The notes: a model not told the origin generated them from the letters alone. Positions 47,365-61,539 are shown, numbered from the stretch's first letter. The stretch is 64,000 nucleotides of DNA from Schleiferilactobacillus perolens DSM 12744 (GCF_001435585.1 NZ_AZEC01000001.1:62001-126000); one strand, 5' to 3'. Numbers and translations: made by a program.

Positions 47365-49530
47365 TTATTGATGTGTCACAACGGTAAAGGGCTGACTGGC
47401 CGTATGGGCGGAGTCAAATCCAAGCATTGCAGTGTAATTGCCCTGATCGGTTGCTCGATGCAAATCAGCGTGGATGGTACTGAGCTGGTCGTAAGGCACT
47501 GTCAAAGTAATTGTTTGAGTTTGATCAGCTGCTAGGCTGATTTTCTTGAAGGCTTGTAATTGTTTGACGGGTTGAACTGTTTCCCCAATTGTTTGATGGG
47601 TATAAAGTTGCACAACGGTCGTACCCGCATGATTGCCGGCATTGTGGATTGTTGCTTGAACCATCAGCGGTTGGTCGGGAGACACGCTTTGCGGAGAAAG
47701 CGTCCAATCGGAAATGGTGAAATCACCGTAACTTAGACCAAACCCAAACGGATACAGTGGTGAATTAGCCGAGTCAATGTACTTCGATAAGTACTTGTTC
47801 TCGTCATCAGCTGGTGTGCCGGCAATTGGGCGTCCGGTATTGTAGGCATTATAGTAAATCGGTACTTGCCCCACGTTACGAGGGAAAGTCATCGGCAAAC
47901 GGCCACTGGGATCGACTTTACCACTGAGTACGTTAGCGATGGCTGCGCCACCTCGACTACCAGGGAACCAAGCGAGTAATACTGCGTCGGAGAGTGCGTC
48001 AACTTCAGTGAGGTCTAATGGCCGTCCTGTAATCACGATGGTAATCAGTGGTTTATTCAATTTGGCAAGGCGCCGCAAAAGCATTAGTTGTTCAGTTGGC
48101 AGTTTGATATCCGTCACACTGGTTGCCTCGCCGCTTTCGCTGGCAGGTAAGCCCAGTACGGCGATGATCGCTTCTTGTTGGCGGCTGGCATTGACAGCGT
48201 CATCCAGTTTACTCAATTGCAAGTGATGATATTGTGTTCCGGGCGTTACGGTGAGGTTGCTAAATTGTTTAGCGAGTGCGGCCGCAATTGTTTCGGTTTT
48301 CTCCGGATCACCTTGCCAGGACCAGCTACCGAGAATGTCGCCAGTGTCGGCGGCGGGTCCCACTAGGCTGATGGCAGTAGCAGAATTGAGCGGTAATGTA
48401 TGATGGTTATTTTTCAACAGCACCATTGATTGTTCGGCTGCTGCCTGGGCAGCAGCGAGATTTTTACTTGTTAAGGTTACTTCTGTCTCCCGTTTGTCGC
48501 TCAAGCCACGGTATGGATCGTTGAATAGCCCTAATTGTTCTTTCAAGATAAGAATGCGTTGAGCAGATTCATTGATCAGCTGTTCGATTTGCGTATCAAG
48601 TACTGCAGCCTTCGTCAAGTATTTGGCATAGGCAAAGGACATCATATCGATATCGACCCCAGCCTTTAATGCGAGGTCGGCAGCATGTTGTAAATCACCA
48701 GCCACTCCGTGATGGATAATCTCGCCAATGGCATCCCAATCTGAAATAAGCACGCCGTGGAATTGTAATTCATTCCGGAGGATATCTCGCATCAGATGCT
48801 GATTGACAGTAGCAGGGACACCAAAGAGGGTATTGAATGATGTCATAACCAGCAGTGCCTGAGCTTCAATGGCGGCTGCATAAGCGGGTAGATATTGCTC
48901 CCGAAAACGCCATTCAGAAATATCAACCGTGTTGTATTCCCGACCGGCTTCCGGTGCACCATAAGCGGCGAAATGCTTAACACACGCCGCAATATGTTCT
49001 TGATCAAGAGGCAGTGTACCCTGAAATCCATTGACAGCTGCCTTGGCCATCACGGAGTTCAGATAGGGATCTTCGCCAGTGGATTCCATCACCCGCCCCC
49101 ACCGCGGGTCACGCACTAAGTCCACCATTGGTGCAAAGGTGATATGAATACCACCGGCAGCTGATTCTTTGGCGGCTATGGTGGACGCAGTCTTCATGAC
49201 TTGCGGATCGAAACTGGCACCAAGGGCTAACGGAATTGGGAAGATAGTCTTGTATCCATGGACCACATCGGCCATAAAAAGCAAAGGAATACCCAACCGA
49301 CTGTGTTTTAGATAATTATTCTGTACCTGGCGAACGGTTTTGGCACCTGAAATACCCAACACTGAACCGGCGCTATAAAGCGCTGCTTCGTCAAGGTGGG
49401 CTTCCTTCAAGGGACCAGTAATGGCGACATTGTCTCCCTGGAAAAAGTCGGCGCTTAGTTGCAGCAGTTGCCCAATCTTCTCTTCAATTGTCATCTGTTT
49501 CATCAAGTCTTGGATGTTCTTGCTGATCAT
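47365..49530 (-). CDS. GH3 beta-glucosidase
   Basis: 721 aa from ATG 49530 with AGGAGG upstream; the open frame upstream to 49824 crosses the promoter and is not used. GH3 N-terminal barrel with CVKHFAAYGAPEAGREYNT and the nucleophile Asp in FHGVLISDWDAIGE (near residue 260); C-terminal sandwich and fibronectin-III-like domain (SPQSVSPDQPLMVQATIHN). Cytoplasmic. Almost the same length as the Listeria sophorose-hydrolysing GH3 enzyme next to its GH94 gene, so it probably splits the terminal beta-1,2-glucosyl disaccharide. First gene of the minus-strand operon. Confidence 0.9.
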   Translation of the reverse strand: MISKNIQDLMKQMTIEEKIGQLLQLSADFFQGDNVAITGPLKEAHLDEAALYSAGSVLGISGAKTVRQVQNNYLKHSRLGIPLLFMADVVHGYKTIFPIPLALGASFDPQVMKTASTIAAKESAAGGIHITFAPMVDLVRDPRWGRVMESTGEDPYLNSVMAKAAVNGFQGTLPLDQEHIAACVKHFAAYGAPEAGREYNTVDISEWRFREQYLPAYAAAIEAQALLVMTSFNTLFGVPATVNQHLMRDILRNELQFHGVLISDWDAIGEIIHHGVAGDLQHAADLALKAGVDIDMMSFAYAKYLTKAAVLDTQIEQLINESAQRILILKEQLGLFNDPYRGLSDKRETEVTLTSKNLAAAQAAAEQSMVLLKNNHHTLPLNSATAISLVGPAADTGDILGSWSWQGDPEKTETIAAALAKQFSNLTVTPGTQYHHLQLSKLDDAVNASRQQEAIIAVLGLPASESGEATSVTDIKLPTEQLMLLRRLAKLNKPLITIVITGRPLDLTEVDALSDAVLLAWFPGSRGGAAIANVLSGKVDPSGRLPMTFPRNVGQVPIYYNAYNTGRPIAGTPADDENKYLSKYIDSANSPLYPFGFGLSYGDFTISDWTLSPQSVSPDQPLMVQATIHNAGNHAGTTVVQLYTHQTIGETVQPVKQLQAFKKISLAADQTQTITLTVPYDQLSTIHADLHRATDQGNYTAMLGFDSAHTASQPFTVVTHQ

Positions 49531-49568
49531 GCGATTATCCTCCTGTATGTTGTCTCTTTTGGTTAATC

Positions 49569-49613
49569 GAAACGTTTCACCAAAAGCATATAGCGTTTTC
49601 AGAGGGAATGCAA
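49569..49613 (-). promoter_or_regulatory. Promoter and LacI operator of the GH3-GH94 genes
   Basis: Minus strand: TTGCAT (49613-49608) and TATATG (49592-49587), 15-nt spacer. The palindrome GAAACGTTTC at 49569-49578 lies downstream, with the extended match AATCGAAACGTTTC shared with the site at 44080-44093. Confidence 0.68.
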
Positions 49614-49675
49614 GAACTTTTTGACGAGACGCACCTGAATTGCGGCACGTTGGGAATTCGTAGTGCGTTGAAGCT

Positions 49676-49704
49676 TTGACCATGATTGAGCAATCAACTA
49701 TCAT
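49676..49704 (+). promoter_or_regulatory. Promoter of the MgtC-family gene
   Basis: TTGACC (49676-49681) and TATCAT (49699-49704) with a 17-nt spacer. Shows that translation starts downstream at 49757 rather than at 49676. Confidence 0.75.
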
Positions 49705-49756
49705 TAAGGTAGATAGAAAGGTTCGGCGTGGTGAGAAACCAAGGGAGGGATTGTCA

Positions 49757-50458
49757 GTGTTCGAGCTAGGAGCAGAGGAAATCATTGGACGATTGTTATT
49801 GGCAATTGTCGTTTCCGGACTCATTGGTTATGATCGGGAACACAAAAATCGCCCAGCAGGAATCAAAACCCACATTTTGGTTTGTGTTGGGGCTTGTATT
49901 CTTGCTTTGGTGCAAAAAGAAATTGGCTACAATGCATTGAATACAGCCCAGGCATATCCCAAACTCGCAGGCGTGGTCCGGGCCGATGATGCACGCCTAA
50001 TCGCCCAGGTCGTCAGCGGCATTGGCTTTCTCGGCGCCGGGACGATTATTGTCCAAAGGCAAGCAATTCGTGGATTGACTACAGCGGCCAGCATCTGGGC
50101 AGTGGCTTGTTTAGGTATTGCTGTCGGGATGGGTGATTACGTCATTGCCATATCAGGCACCGTGGTTGTATTTGGCGTGTTAGTCTTCATCCAAAAGATC
50201 ATTCGTGTGCATGCATACAAGAAACTTGAGATTCAGTACAAACATAAGCTGGAGACCAAGGAATTCATCCAGCAGTATTTTGATGAGCACAAGATCGAAG
50301 TGACTGACGTCAACTTCAGTGTGACTCAGAACGAGGATTCAACTGTGTACACGAACATTTACGAAATTGAAATTCCCAGAGAACTGAGTTATGCCGACAT
50401 CATTGAGGATATCTCACTGAACAAGAATATTATGCATATCCAAACAGTGAGTGTTTAG
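49757..50458 (+). CDS. MgtC/SapB-family membrane protein
   Basis: 233 aa from GTG 49757, preceded by GGGAGGGA at 49743-49750; the longer open frame begins inside the promoter. Four to five membrane helices at the N-terminus with the family motifs GLIGYDREHKNRPAGIKTHI, GIGFLGAGTIIVQ and RGLTTAASIWAVACLGIAVG. A soluble C-terminal domain of about 80 residues follows. MgtC proteins help growth in low magnesium or modulate membrane energetics. Stands alone, divergent from the GH3 operon; no functional link to the sugar genes is visible. Confidence 0.9.
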   Translation: MFELGAEEIIGRLLLAIVVSGLIGYDREHKNRPAGIKTHILVCVGACILALVQKEIGYNALNTAQAYPKLAGVVRADDARLIAQVVSGIGFLGAGTIIVQRQAIRGLTTAASIWAVACLGIAVGMGDYVIAISGTVVVFGVLVFIQKIIRVHAYKKLEIQYKHKLETKEFIQQYFDEHKIEVTDVNFSVTQNEDSTVYTNIYEIEIPRELSYADIIEDISLNKNIMHIQTVSV

Positions 50459-50488
50459 AAATTCAAAAAACGACTTGATAGCGAACTG

Positions 50489-50548
50489 AAAGCACACCTG
50501 CTGAAAAGGTACCGTGAGTAACGGTGCTGTCACCAACAAGTGTGCTTT
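50489..50548 (+). terminator. Terminator-like structure after the MgtC-family gene
   Basis: AAAGCACAC (50489-50497) and GTGTGCTTT (50540-50548) pair across a long loop that contains an inner hairpin ACCGT/ACGGT (50511-50525); T5 follows. The remainder of the gap to 50654 has a cre-like GCGCTTACA at about 50630-50638 and no gene. Confidence 0.6.
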
Positions 50549-50654
50549 TTCAATGTATATTCAAAGACGCCGGTCAGCCGACGCTAGACAAGCCTGTGAA
50601 GAGATGATAGGGTAATTTTCAGATAACAGCGCTTACAGTATGGAGATGCAAAAA

Positions 50655-53282
50655 ATGGAAAGCAATCAAGACCTTATCTATCATTACGTGCGAGAATCGA
50701 TTTACTCTGATCCGAAGAATGGCAGTGGTGTGACAACTGAATTCATCGCCACCAACTTGCAAATGCAGCGGACGAATGTGAGTGCTAATTTAAATAAACT
50801 GGTGCGCCAAGGGAAACTAGTAAAAACGAAAACTCGGCCAGTTCGATTTGCCATGCCGAGCACCCAGCCCGCAGGTGACGCGTTCACGACCTTGATTGGC
50901 AGTTCTGGCAGTTTGAAAAGGGACATTCAATTGGCTAAGGCGGCCATTCTGTATCCCAGTGGCAACCTGAATATTCAAATCACGGCGCATCCAGGAAGCG
51001 GTACATCAATATTTGTTGATCGGATTATCCACTTTGCCGAAGAAAATCATGTTGTCAATAAAAACGGTCCGACGATTGCAGTCAATTGTCGAAACTATGC
51101 CAATGATATCCACGCGTTAGATGCCGTTCTTTTTGGTGAAAATGACGACTTTGTCGATAGCTGTTTTGACCAGGCCAGGGGCGGTGTCTTGTTTGTCAAT
51201 CACTACGAATATCTTACCGCCGGTCAGCAAGCCCGCATTGTGGATTTATTGGATAAAAGTACTCAGTTTTACGAATTAAATGAAAACCCGCAATTTGCCC
51301 CCGGTAAAGCACCCTTCATGATTTTCTCTTGCTCAACGCAAGGAAAACGCCAACTGGAGCACAAGCTTCCGGTTGTGATTACTTTGCCTAGTTTAGACGA
51401 ACGACCGCTCAGTGAAAAAATGCAGTTGATCAATCGTTTCTTTGCGCAAGAAGCGCGCACTTCAAAACGCACGGTGAGTGTGGGAATTCCAGCATTAAAG
51501 GCCCTGGTGCTGTCAGATTACGTGCATAATATTAAAGAGCTATTGGCGGCAATCACAATGGCCTGTGCCAATGCCTATGTGCGCGTCGTTAACGATAAAA
51601 GGGATAGTATCAGTGTCAGTTTAGAGGACTTGAAACCTGCCTATCGCAAGTCGTTGTTAAAGGAAAAGGAAAATCAAACCACGCTGAATATTCTCTTTGG
51701 CGATATGGAGAAAATGATTTTCGATCCAAGTGATGACAATACCACTGCGCGATCGAGAACCACGTCTGAGGATATTTATGGGGATATTAATAAGCAATAT
51801 GCGTCGCTAGTAGATCGCGGCGTCGGCAGTGCCAACATTAAGAGCTTAATCGATGGCCACATCAAGAAGCTTTTTGATAAGTACAATTATTACGATTTTC
51901 TTGATAGTGGTGCCAATCAGCAGCAGTTGGCTAAAATTGTTAAACCTCAAATCATTGAGATTGTCCGTGACTGGTTATCGGCGTGTCGGAAGTCGTTGAA
52001 TCGCAGCTTTGACAATAGTGTATTCTATGGGCTCTGTTTACATATCAACTCATTGTTAACAGTGAAAGTGGGCCACAAGCGGCTTGAGGAAAACCAGGCT
52101 AAGCAACTGATTGTCCAATATTCTCAGGAATATAAGGAATCGGTGAAATTGGCACAGATTTTGCGTGATGAATTGGGTTTGCATTTGCCGCTGGAAGAAA
52201 CAGTGCTGCTCATGTTTTTCATTACCCCGGAGAAGGCAAGTACGAAGGGACATCCCGTTGTTTTGTACATCATGCATGGGAACAGTACGGCCAGCTCATT
52301 GATGGAAACGACAAATGCACTCAACCAAAATCACAATGCTTATGGGTATGATTTGAACCTTGATGTCAGTACCAAGACAGCAATGCTCGAAATCAAGGCC
52401 CAGATTCAAAAGATCGATCAAGGACAGGGCGTCATTGTCATTTACGATATGGGTTCAATAAAGATCATGTTGGAAACTATCAGTGAGGAGACAAACATCA
52501 AGATTCGCTCAATTCAAATACCAATTACACTGATTGGGATTGATGCCGCCCGAAAAAGTGCCATGGAAACAGATGTTGACTATGTTTACCATACAATTTC
52601 CACAGATATTCAACAAATGGTGGTTACGGAACAGCAGCGTCCTAAATTGATCGTGACCCTTTGTCATACTGGGGAAGGCGGTGCGGAACAACTCAAAAAT
52701 TATATTGATCAATATTCGAAATTGGGTATTCAAGTCAAAGCTTTGGCGATGGCCAATAAGCAAGAGCTGGTTAGCGAAGTGAATGACCTGCGCAAGGTTT
52801 ACCAGATTCATGCTTTTGTGGGGACATTCAATCCCCAGTTGTTTGGTGTTCCATTTATTCCAATTAACAAAGTATTTGAAAACACCCGGAAGGATCTCGA
52901 TCAAATTTTGATGTTTAAACCGGTGCTTTCTAATGCATTTGCCTATGACCAAATTTACCGATACTTCCAGGAAGAGTTCAAATACGCCGACGTGGCACTG
53001 CTCAAACGATTCTTGCCTGAAATTATGGATGAATTATGCTTGGCCTATGATCTGAAGGAAGATCAGCGAGTGGGCTTGTTCGTCCATCTTGGTAGTATGG
53101 TGGAACGGTGTTTGGCAGATGATACGACCGTGAGCGAGCCGCAGGGGAAACAAATACTGACTCATTATCCAGAAGATGTCAGGCGGATCGGAAAGATACT
53201 CAAGCCGTTGGAAAAATCATTCAAAATCATTGTGACAGATGACGAGATTGCTTCGATTGTGACCATTGTAAGGAAACTTTAG
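50655..53282 (+). CDS. LevR/CelR-type PRD regulator with degenerate AAA+ domain
   Basis: 875 aa from ATG 50655 (TGGAGATG at the right distance; ATG 50640 lacks a ribosome site). Order: N-terminal HTH (about 15-60), AAA+ region (about 80-330), PRD1 (about 430-530), EIIA-Man-like domain with MHGNSTASSL (His541), EIIB-Gat-like segment TLCHTGEGGAEQL, and PRD2 at the C-terminus. The AAA+ part is degraded: the P-loop reads AHPGSGTSIF (Lys replaced by Thr, about 111-120), the GAFTGA sigma-54 contact loop is missing, and Walker B reads GGVLFVNHYEYL without the Asp-Glu. It probably no longer activates sigma-54. It lies upstream of the cellobiose-type PTS and is its likely regulator. Confidence 0.87.
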   Translation: MESNQDLIYHYVRESIYSDPKNGSGVTTEFIATNLQMQRTNVSANLNKLVRQGKLVKTKTRPVRFAMPSTQPAGDAFTTLIGSSGSLKRDIQLAKAAILYPSGNLNIQITAHPGSGTSIFVDRIIHFAEENHVVNKNGPTIAVNCRNYANDIHALDAVLFGENDDFVDSCFDQARGGVLFVNHYEYLTAGQQARIVDLLDKSTQFYELNENPQFAPGKAPFMIFSCSTQGKRQLEHKLPVVITLPSLDERPLSEKMQLINRFFAQEARTSKRTVSVGIPALKALVLSDYVHNIKELLAAITMACANAYVRVVNDKRDSISVSLEDLKPAYRKSLLKEKENQTTLNILFGDMEKMIFDPSDDNTTARSRTTSEDIYGDINKQYASLVDRGVGSANIKSLIDGHIKKLFDKYNYYDFLDSGANQQQLAKIVKPQIIEIVRDWLSACRKSLNRSFDNSVFYGLCLHINSLLTVKVGHKRLEENQAKQLIVQYSQEYKESVKLAQILRDELGLHLPLEETVLLMFFITPEKASTKGHPVVLYIMHGNSTASSLMETTNALNQNHNAYGYDLNLDVSTKTAMLEIKAQIQKIDQGQGVIVIYDMGSIKIMLETISEETNIKIRSIQIPITLIGIDAARKSAMETDVDYVYHTISTDIQQMVVTEQQRPKLIVTLCHTGEGGAEQLKNYIDQYSKLGIQVKALAMANKQELVSEVNDLRKVYQIHAFVGTFNPQLFGVPFIPINKVFENTRKDLDQILMFKPVLSNAFAYDQIYRYFQEEFKYADVALLKRFLPEIMDELCLAYDLKEDQRVGLFVHLGSMVERCLADDTTVSEPQGKQILTHYPEDVRRIGKILKPLEKSFKIIVTDDEIASIVTIVRKL

Positions 53283-53296
53283 AACGAGGAAAAGCC

Positions 53297-53331
53297 AAGA
53301 GGCTTAGCGTGTTCGATGCGCTAAGCCTCTT
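53297..53331. terminator. Hairpin between the LevR-type gene and the DUF3284 pseudogene
   Basis: Perfect 13-bp arms AAGAGGCTTAGCG (53297-53309) and CGCTAAGCCTCTT (53319-53331). The T tail is weak on both sides. Its right arm contains the stop codon of the DUF3284 frame. Confidence 0.6.
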
Positions 53332-53758
53332 TGACTGCTCGATTTTTGATAATGTCTGTTTCCATGTCAAGCAGGGTACTCGACATACGGCCTAACATTA
53401 ATGCTTGGCTAAACCATCCGAGAATTCTGTTGTGTTGATCTGGTTGATAACTATCAATGTCCTCAATCAGAGTTACCTTCGTTTTTTCTTCTTCAGGTTC
53501 AGTTAAGTAGGTGACTGTGACGGTATCAGCGACCGATCTCGAAGTTAACTAGTATTTCTCGCCGCGAATATACTGGTCAATCTTGAACACTACATCTGTC
53601 TTGGCTTTCTGGTAGTGCTTCGTGTAAGTTAATCCTCCTTTGACTGACGAATGATTCAAGCGGTTGCCGGTGTTCTCCAATACATCATTAAGGACCCGGT
53701 CTTCCAGATAATCGAAAAACTCAGTGCTGGTAACGTCTAAAGTGCGAATTATTTTCAT
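53321..53758 (-). pseudogene. DUF3284-type gene interrupted by one in-frame TAG
   Basis: A 69-codon frame from ATG 53758 ends at TAG (53549-53551), but the same frame resumes directly after it and continues for 75 codons to TAG at 53321. The joined protein (about 145 residues) is continuous: before the stop KIDQYIRGEKY, after it LTSRSVADTVTVTYLTEPEE, then NRILGWFSQALMLGRMSSTL. This is the pattern of DUF3284 proteins, START/SRPBCC-like small proteins often found in cellobiose PTS loci. A single CAG-to-TAG change would explain it. Alternatives: sequencing error, or readthrough. No ribosome site is obvious before the ATG apart from a weak GAGG. Confidence 0.75.
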
Positions 53759-53827
53759 GGCCTCATTATAAGACCAACTGTCGAGTTAAATCAAACCGCT
53801 TACATTTAGAGGACTTAATGGATTCCA

Positions 53828-53971
53828 ATACACAAGCCGTCGCCAGCTATACACTAGTAAATTTTTAAGCAAAAAACTGATACACAAATTGAGTGATGTT
53901 GATTAAGTCCGTCTTTTCCATTACTGAGGTGGATCAAATTGAGGATTGTGTATCAATTTAGCGATACACAA
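53828..53971 (+). repeat. Repeated ATACACAA boxes upstream of the cellobiose-type PTS
   Basis: ATACACAA occurs at 53828-53835, 53880-53887 and 53964-53971, the last two as GATACACAA, and in inverse as TTGTGTATC at 53946-53954. The last pair forms a 9-bp inverted repeat with an 8-nt spacer. They lie in the 297-nt gap upstream of the PTS promoter, where a LevR-type activator would bind. No gene is seen in this gap. Confidence 0.7.
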
Positions 53972-53975
53972 ATAA

Positions 53976-54015
53976 AGTAAGCGCTTTTGCAACGTGCCCT
54001 GCTAGCCTTTATCAT
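53976..54015 (+). promoter_or_regulatory. Promoter and cre-like site of the cellobiose-type PTS operon
   Basis: TTGCAA (53987-53992) and TATCAT (54010-54015), spacer 17, form a sigma-A promoter. GTAAGCGCTTTT at about 53977-53988 overlaps its -35 and resembles a CcpA cre core. No -24/-12 sigma-54 element (TGGCAC-N5-TTGC) is seen. Confidence 0.7.
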
Positions 54016-54055
54016 GAACCATGTAAACAGAAACAGGACGGAAGCAGGCGGGGAT

Positions 54056-54397
54056 ATGTTGGATAAAGAATACAACGACGAAACGGAAAATATCGCAATG
54101 GAGATCATTGCACATTCTGGAGATGGTCGGTCACTGGCGTTTGAAGCATTGAAGGCAGCGCGGGAAGGCGATCATCAGAAGGCTGAGAATTTATTGGCGC
54201 AATCCAATCGGGAGATCAATAAGGCACACAATGTGCAGTCTCAGATGTTAGTGGATGAGGCCAATGGTAAGCAAACGGATTTCAGTATTTTACTCATCCA
54301 TTCACAGGACCATTTTATGGCGAGCATGTTGGCCAATGAGTTGATATCCGAAATGGTGCGGATGTATCAAACATTTGAAGGAGGCAAGCAAGAATGA
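54056..54397 (+). CDS. celC: PTS lactose/cellobiose-family EIIA
   Basis: 113 aa from ATG 54056 with AGGCGGGG upstream; a longer frame from 53987 starts within the promoter. All-helical EIIA of the Lac/Cel type: AMEIIAHSGDGRSLAFEAL at the N-terminus and the active-site segment LLIHSQDHFMASML (phosphorylated His near residue 82). Accepts phosphate from HPr. Overlaps the EIIB start by 4 nt (ATGA). The symbol is by family only. Confidence 0.92.
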   Translation: MLDKEYNDETENIAMEIIAHSGDGRSLAFEALKAAREGDHQKAENLLAQSNREINKAHNVQSQMLVDEANGKQTDFSILLIHSQDHFMASMLANELISEMVRMYQTFEGGKQE

Positions 54398-54711
54398 AAC
54401 AAATGAAAATTCTACTGGTTTGTGCAGGCGGAATGTCCACCAGCATTTTGATGAAGAAGCTGCAAAAGTACAGTGACGATCGCGGTATGGGCGACCAAAT
54501 CACGGCGGTTGGACTGGGCGCATACGAGGACGTTTATCGAAACTACGATGTCATTTTAATGGGGCCGCAAGTTTCCTACCGCGTGGATGAAGTGAAACAA
54601 ACAACCGGGTTACCCACCGCTCCGATTCCATCTTATGACTATGCTGTCGGCAATAGCGACAATATTTTCAAATTGGCTGAAAAGCTTGTGACAGACAATG
54701 TGTCTAACTAA
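54394..54711 (+). CDS. celA: PTS lactose/cellobiose-family EIIB
   Basis: 105 aa. ILLVCAGGMSTSILMKKL contains the phosphorylated Cys10; ILMGPQVSYRVDEVK follows. Transfers phosphate to the sugar in EIIC. ATGA overlap with EIIA. The symbol is by family only. Confidence 0.93.
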   Translation: MKQMKILLVCAGGMSTSILMKKLQKYSDDRGMGDQITAVGLGAYEDVYRNYDVILMGPQVSYRVDEVKQTTGLPTAPIPSYDYAVGNSDNIFKLAEKLVTDNVSN

Positions 54712-54748
54712 TCCACTGCTGTTTTCAATCGTGTAAGGAGGAAAAATC

Positions 54749-56125
54749 ATGGAACGCTTCTTTAATAGCAAAGCCATGGCAGGTTTGCAAAAATTTGGGC
54801 AGAAGCTCGGAACCAATAAATTCATCACAGCGTTACAAGCAGCAATGATGTCTTTAATGGGAATCTTGATGGTCGGAGCAATTTTCCAAATCATTACTTC
54901 GGTTTTGGGACCGACAATGTTTGGGGTTTTATCGGATAAGAGCGTCATTTTTAATTACTTGAATATTCCTTATCAGTTCTCGATGAACTCGTTATCTCTC
55001 TGGGTAGTCTTATTCCTGGCATTCAACTATGCCAAGACGTTGAAAATCGAAACGCCGATTATGAGTGCAATTAATGCGTTATTTTCATTCTTAATCGTGG
55101 CGGGGGCCCTGGTCGTTGCCAAAAGTGGTGCCGTCAGTATCGATATGACTTATCTTGGTGCCCAAGGCATGTTCATTGGGTTTGTTGTTGTCTTCATTTC
55201 GGTACAGGTCGAGAAGTTTTGTATTGATAAGAATATCCGGATTAAGATGCCTGATGTGGTACCGCCGTTCCTTCAGGACGGATTCTCAGCTATTTTGCCA
55301 TTGTTCTTCAATGCCATTATCTTCCTGGCTGCGTCTTTAGCAGTGACAGTTTTGACCGCTGGCAAACTCACCATCACATCTGGATTCATGGCGTTACTGG
55401 CGGCACCATTAAGCGCATTAACTTCCACAGTGGGTATCTTTATCCTTTGTATCTTTGGTGCATTGCTGTGGGTCTTCGGTATCCACGGCACAATGATTTT
55501 AGTACCGATTATCATGCCATTGTCAATTCAAGCAGTCTCTGCCAATGCGGCCCTTCATGCTGCGGGTAAACCTGTTGTTTTCTATCCCGTGATGTTGTTT
55601 GCTTACATGGCCGTTGCTGGTGGGACAGGTAACACATTAGCATTGGCGTTGATGTCACTGCGGTCAAAGTCGAAGCAGCTGAGCGCAGTGGGTAAGATTT
55701 CAGCCATCCCAGGTTGGTTCAATATTAACGAACCAATGACTTTTGGGATTCCCATCATGTACAACCCAATTATGAGTATTCCTTACGTCCTGAATATTCC
55801 GGTGGTGATGTTGTGTGCACTAGTTCTTTACAAAGTAGGATTCTTTGTCCCTGGCTGGATTGTGATTACCGCTTTGTTGCCAATGGGCTTTGGTAGTTAT
55901 CTCAGCACACTGAGCTGGACTAACGCCATTGGTGACTATCTCATGCTGATTCCATCTGCGATTGTCTGGTATCCGTTCTTCAAAGTTTACGAGAAGCAAT
56001 TAGTCGCTAAGGAAGCCAAGGCAGCTGCAGAAGAAGCCGCTCAAGCAAAGGAACAAGCGGCGGCAATTAGCGCCGATCATGATGATACACCGACAATGGG
56101 TACGCACGAAGCACAACCAGAATAG
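54749..56125 (+). CDS. celB: PTS lactose/cellobiose-family EIIC
   Basis: 458 aa membrane protein. The N-terminus NKFITALQAAMMSLMGILMVG and the EIIC signature IPGWFNINEPMTFGIPIMYNPI fit the Lac/Cel family, with GIHGTMILVPIIMPL. The C-terminal tail is an Ala/Glu-rich charged helix, about 45 residues. AAGGAGG precedes the ATG. Forms one permease with the EIIA and EIIB genes just upstream, and is followed by two GH1 genes. Confidence 0.93.
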   Translation: MERFFNSKAMAGLQKFGQKLGTNKFITALQAAMMSLMGILMVGAIFQIITSVLGPTMFGVLSDKSVIFNYLNIPYQFSMNSLSLWVVLFLAFNYAKTLKIETPIMSAINALFSFLIVAGALVVAKSGAVSIDMTYLGAQGMFIGFVVVFISVQVEKFCIDKNIRIKMPDVVPPFLQDGFSAILPLFFNAIIFLAASLAVTVLTAGKLTITSGFMALLAAPLSALTSTVGIFILCIFGALLWVFGIHGTMILVPIIMPLSIQAVSANAALHAAGKPVVFYPVMLFAYMAVAGGTGNTLALALMSLRSKSKQLSAVGKISAIPGWFNINEPMTFGIPIMYNPIMSIPYVLNIPVVMLCALVLYKVGFFVPGWIVITALLPMGFGSYLSTLSWTNAIGDYLMLIPSAIVWYPFFKVYEKQLVAKEAKAAAEEAAQAKEQAAAISADHDDTPTMGTHEAQPE

Positions 56126-61511
<5,386 letters not shown>

Positions 61512-61539
61512 AATTTCTCCTAACGAAAGGTTGGTAAAA

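Noticed and set aside
49676-49756. 27-residue N-terminal extension of the MgtC-family protein
   Set aside because: The extension starts on a -35 box with 17-bp spacing to TATCAT, and GTG 49757 has a strong ribosome site.
53940-54055. Sigma-54 promoter for the cellobiose-type PTS
   Set aside because: GTGCC and TTGC elements occur but not in the required order or spacing; a TTGCAA-17-TATCAT sigma-A promoter explains the gap better.
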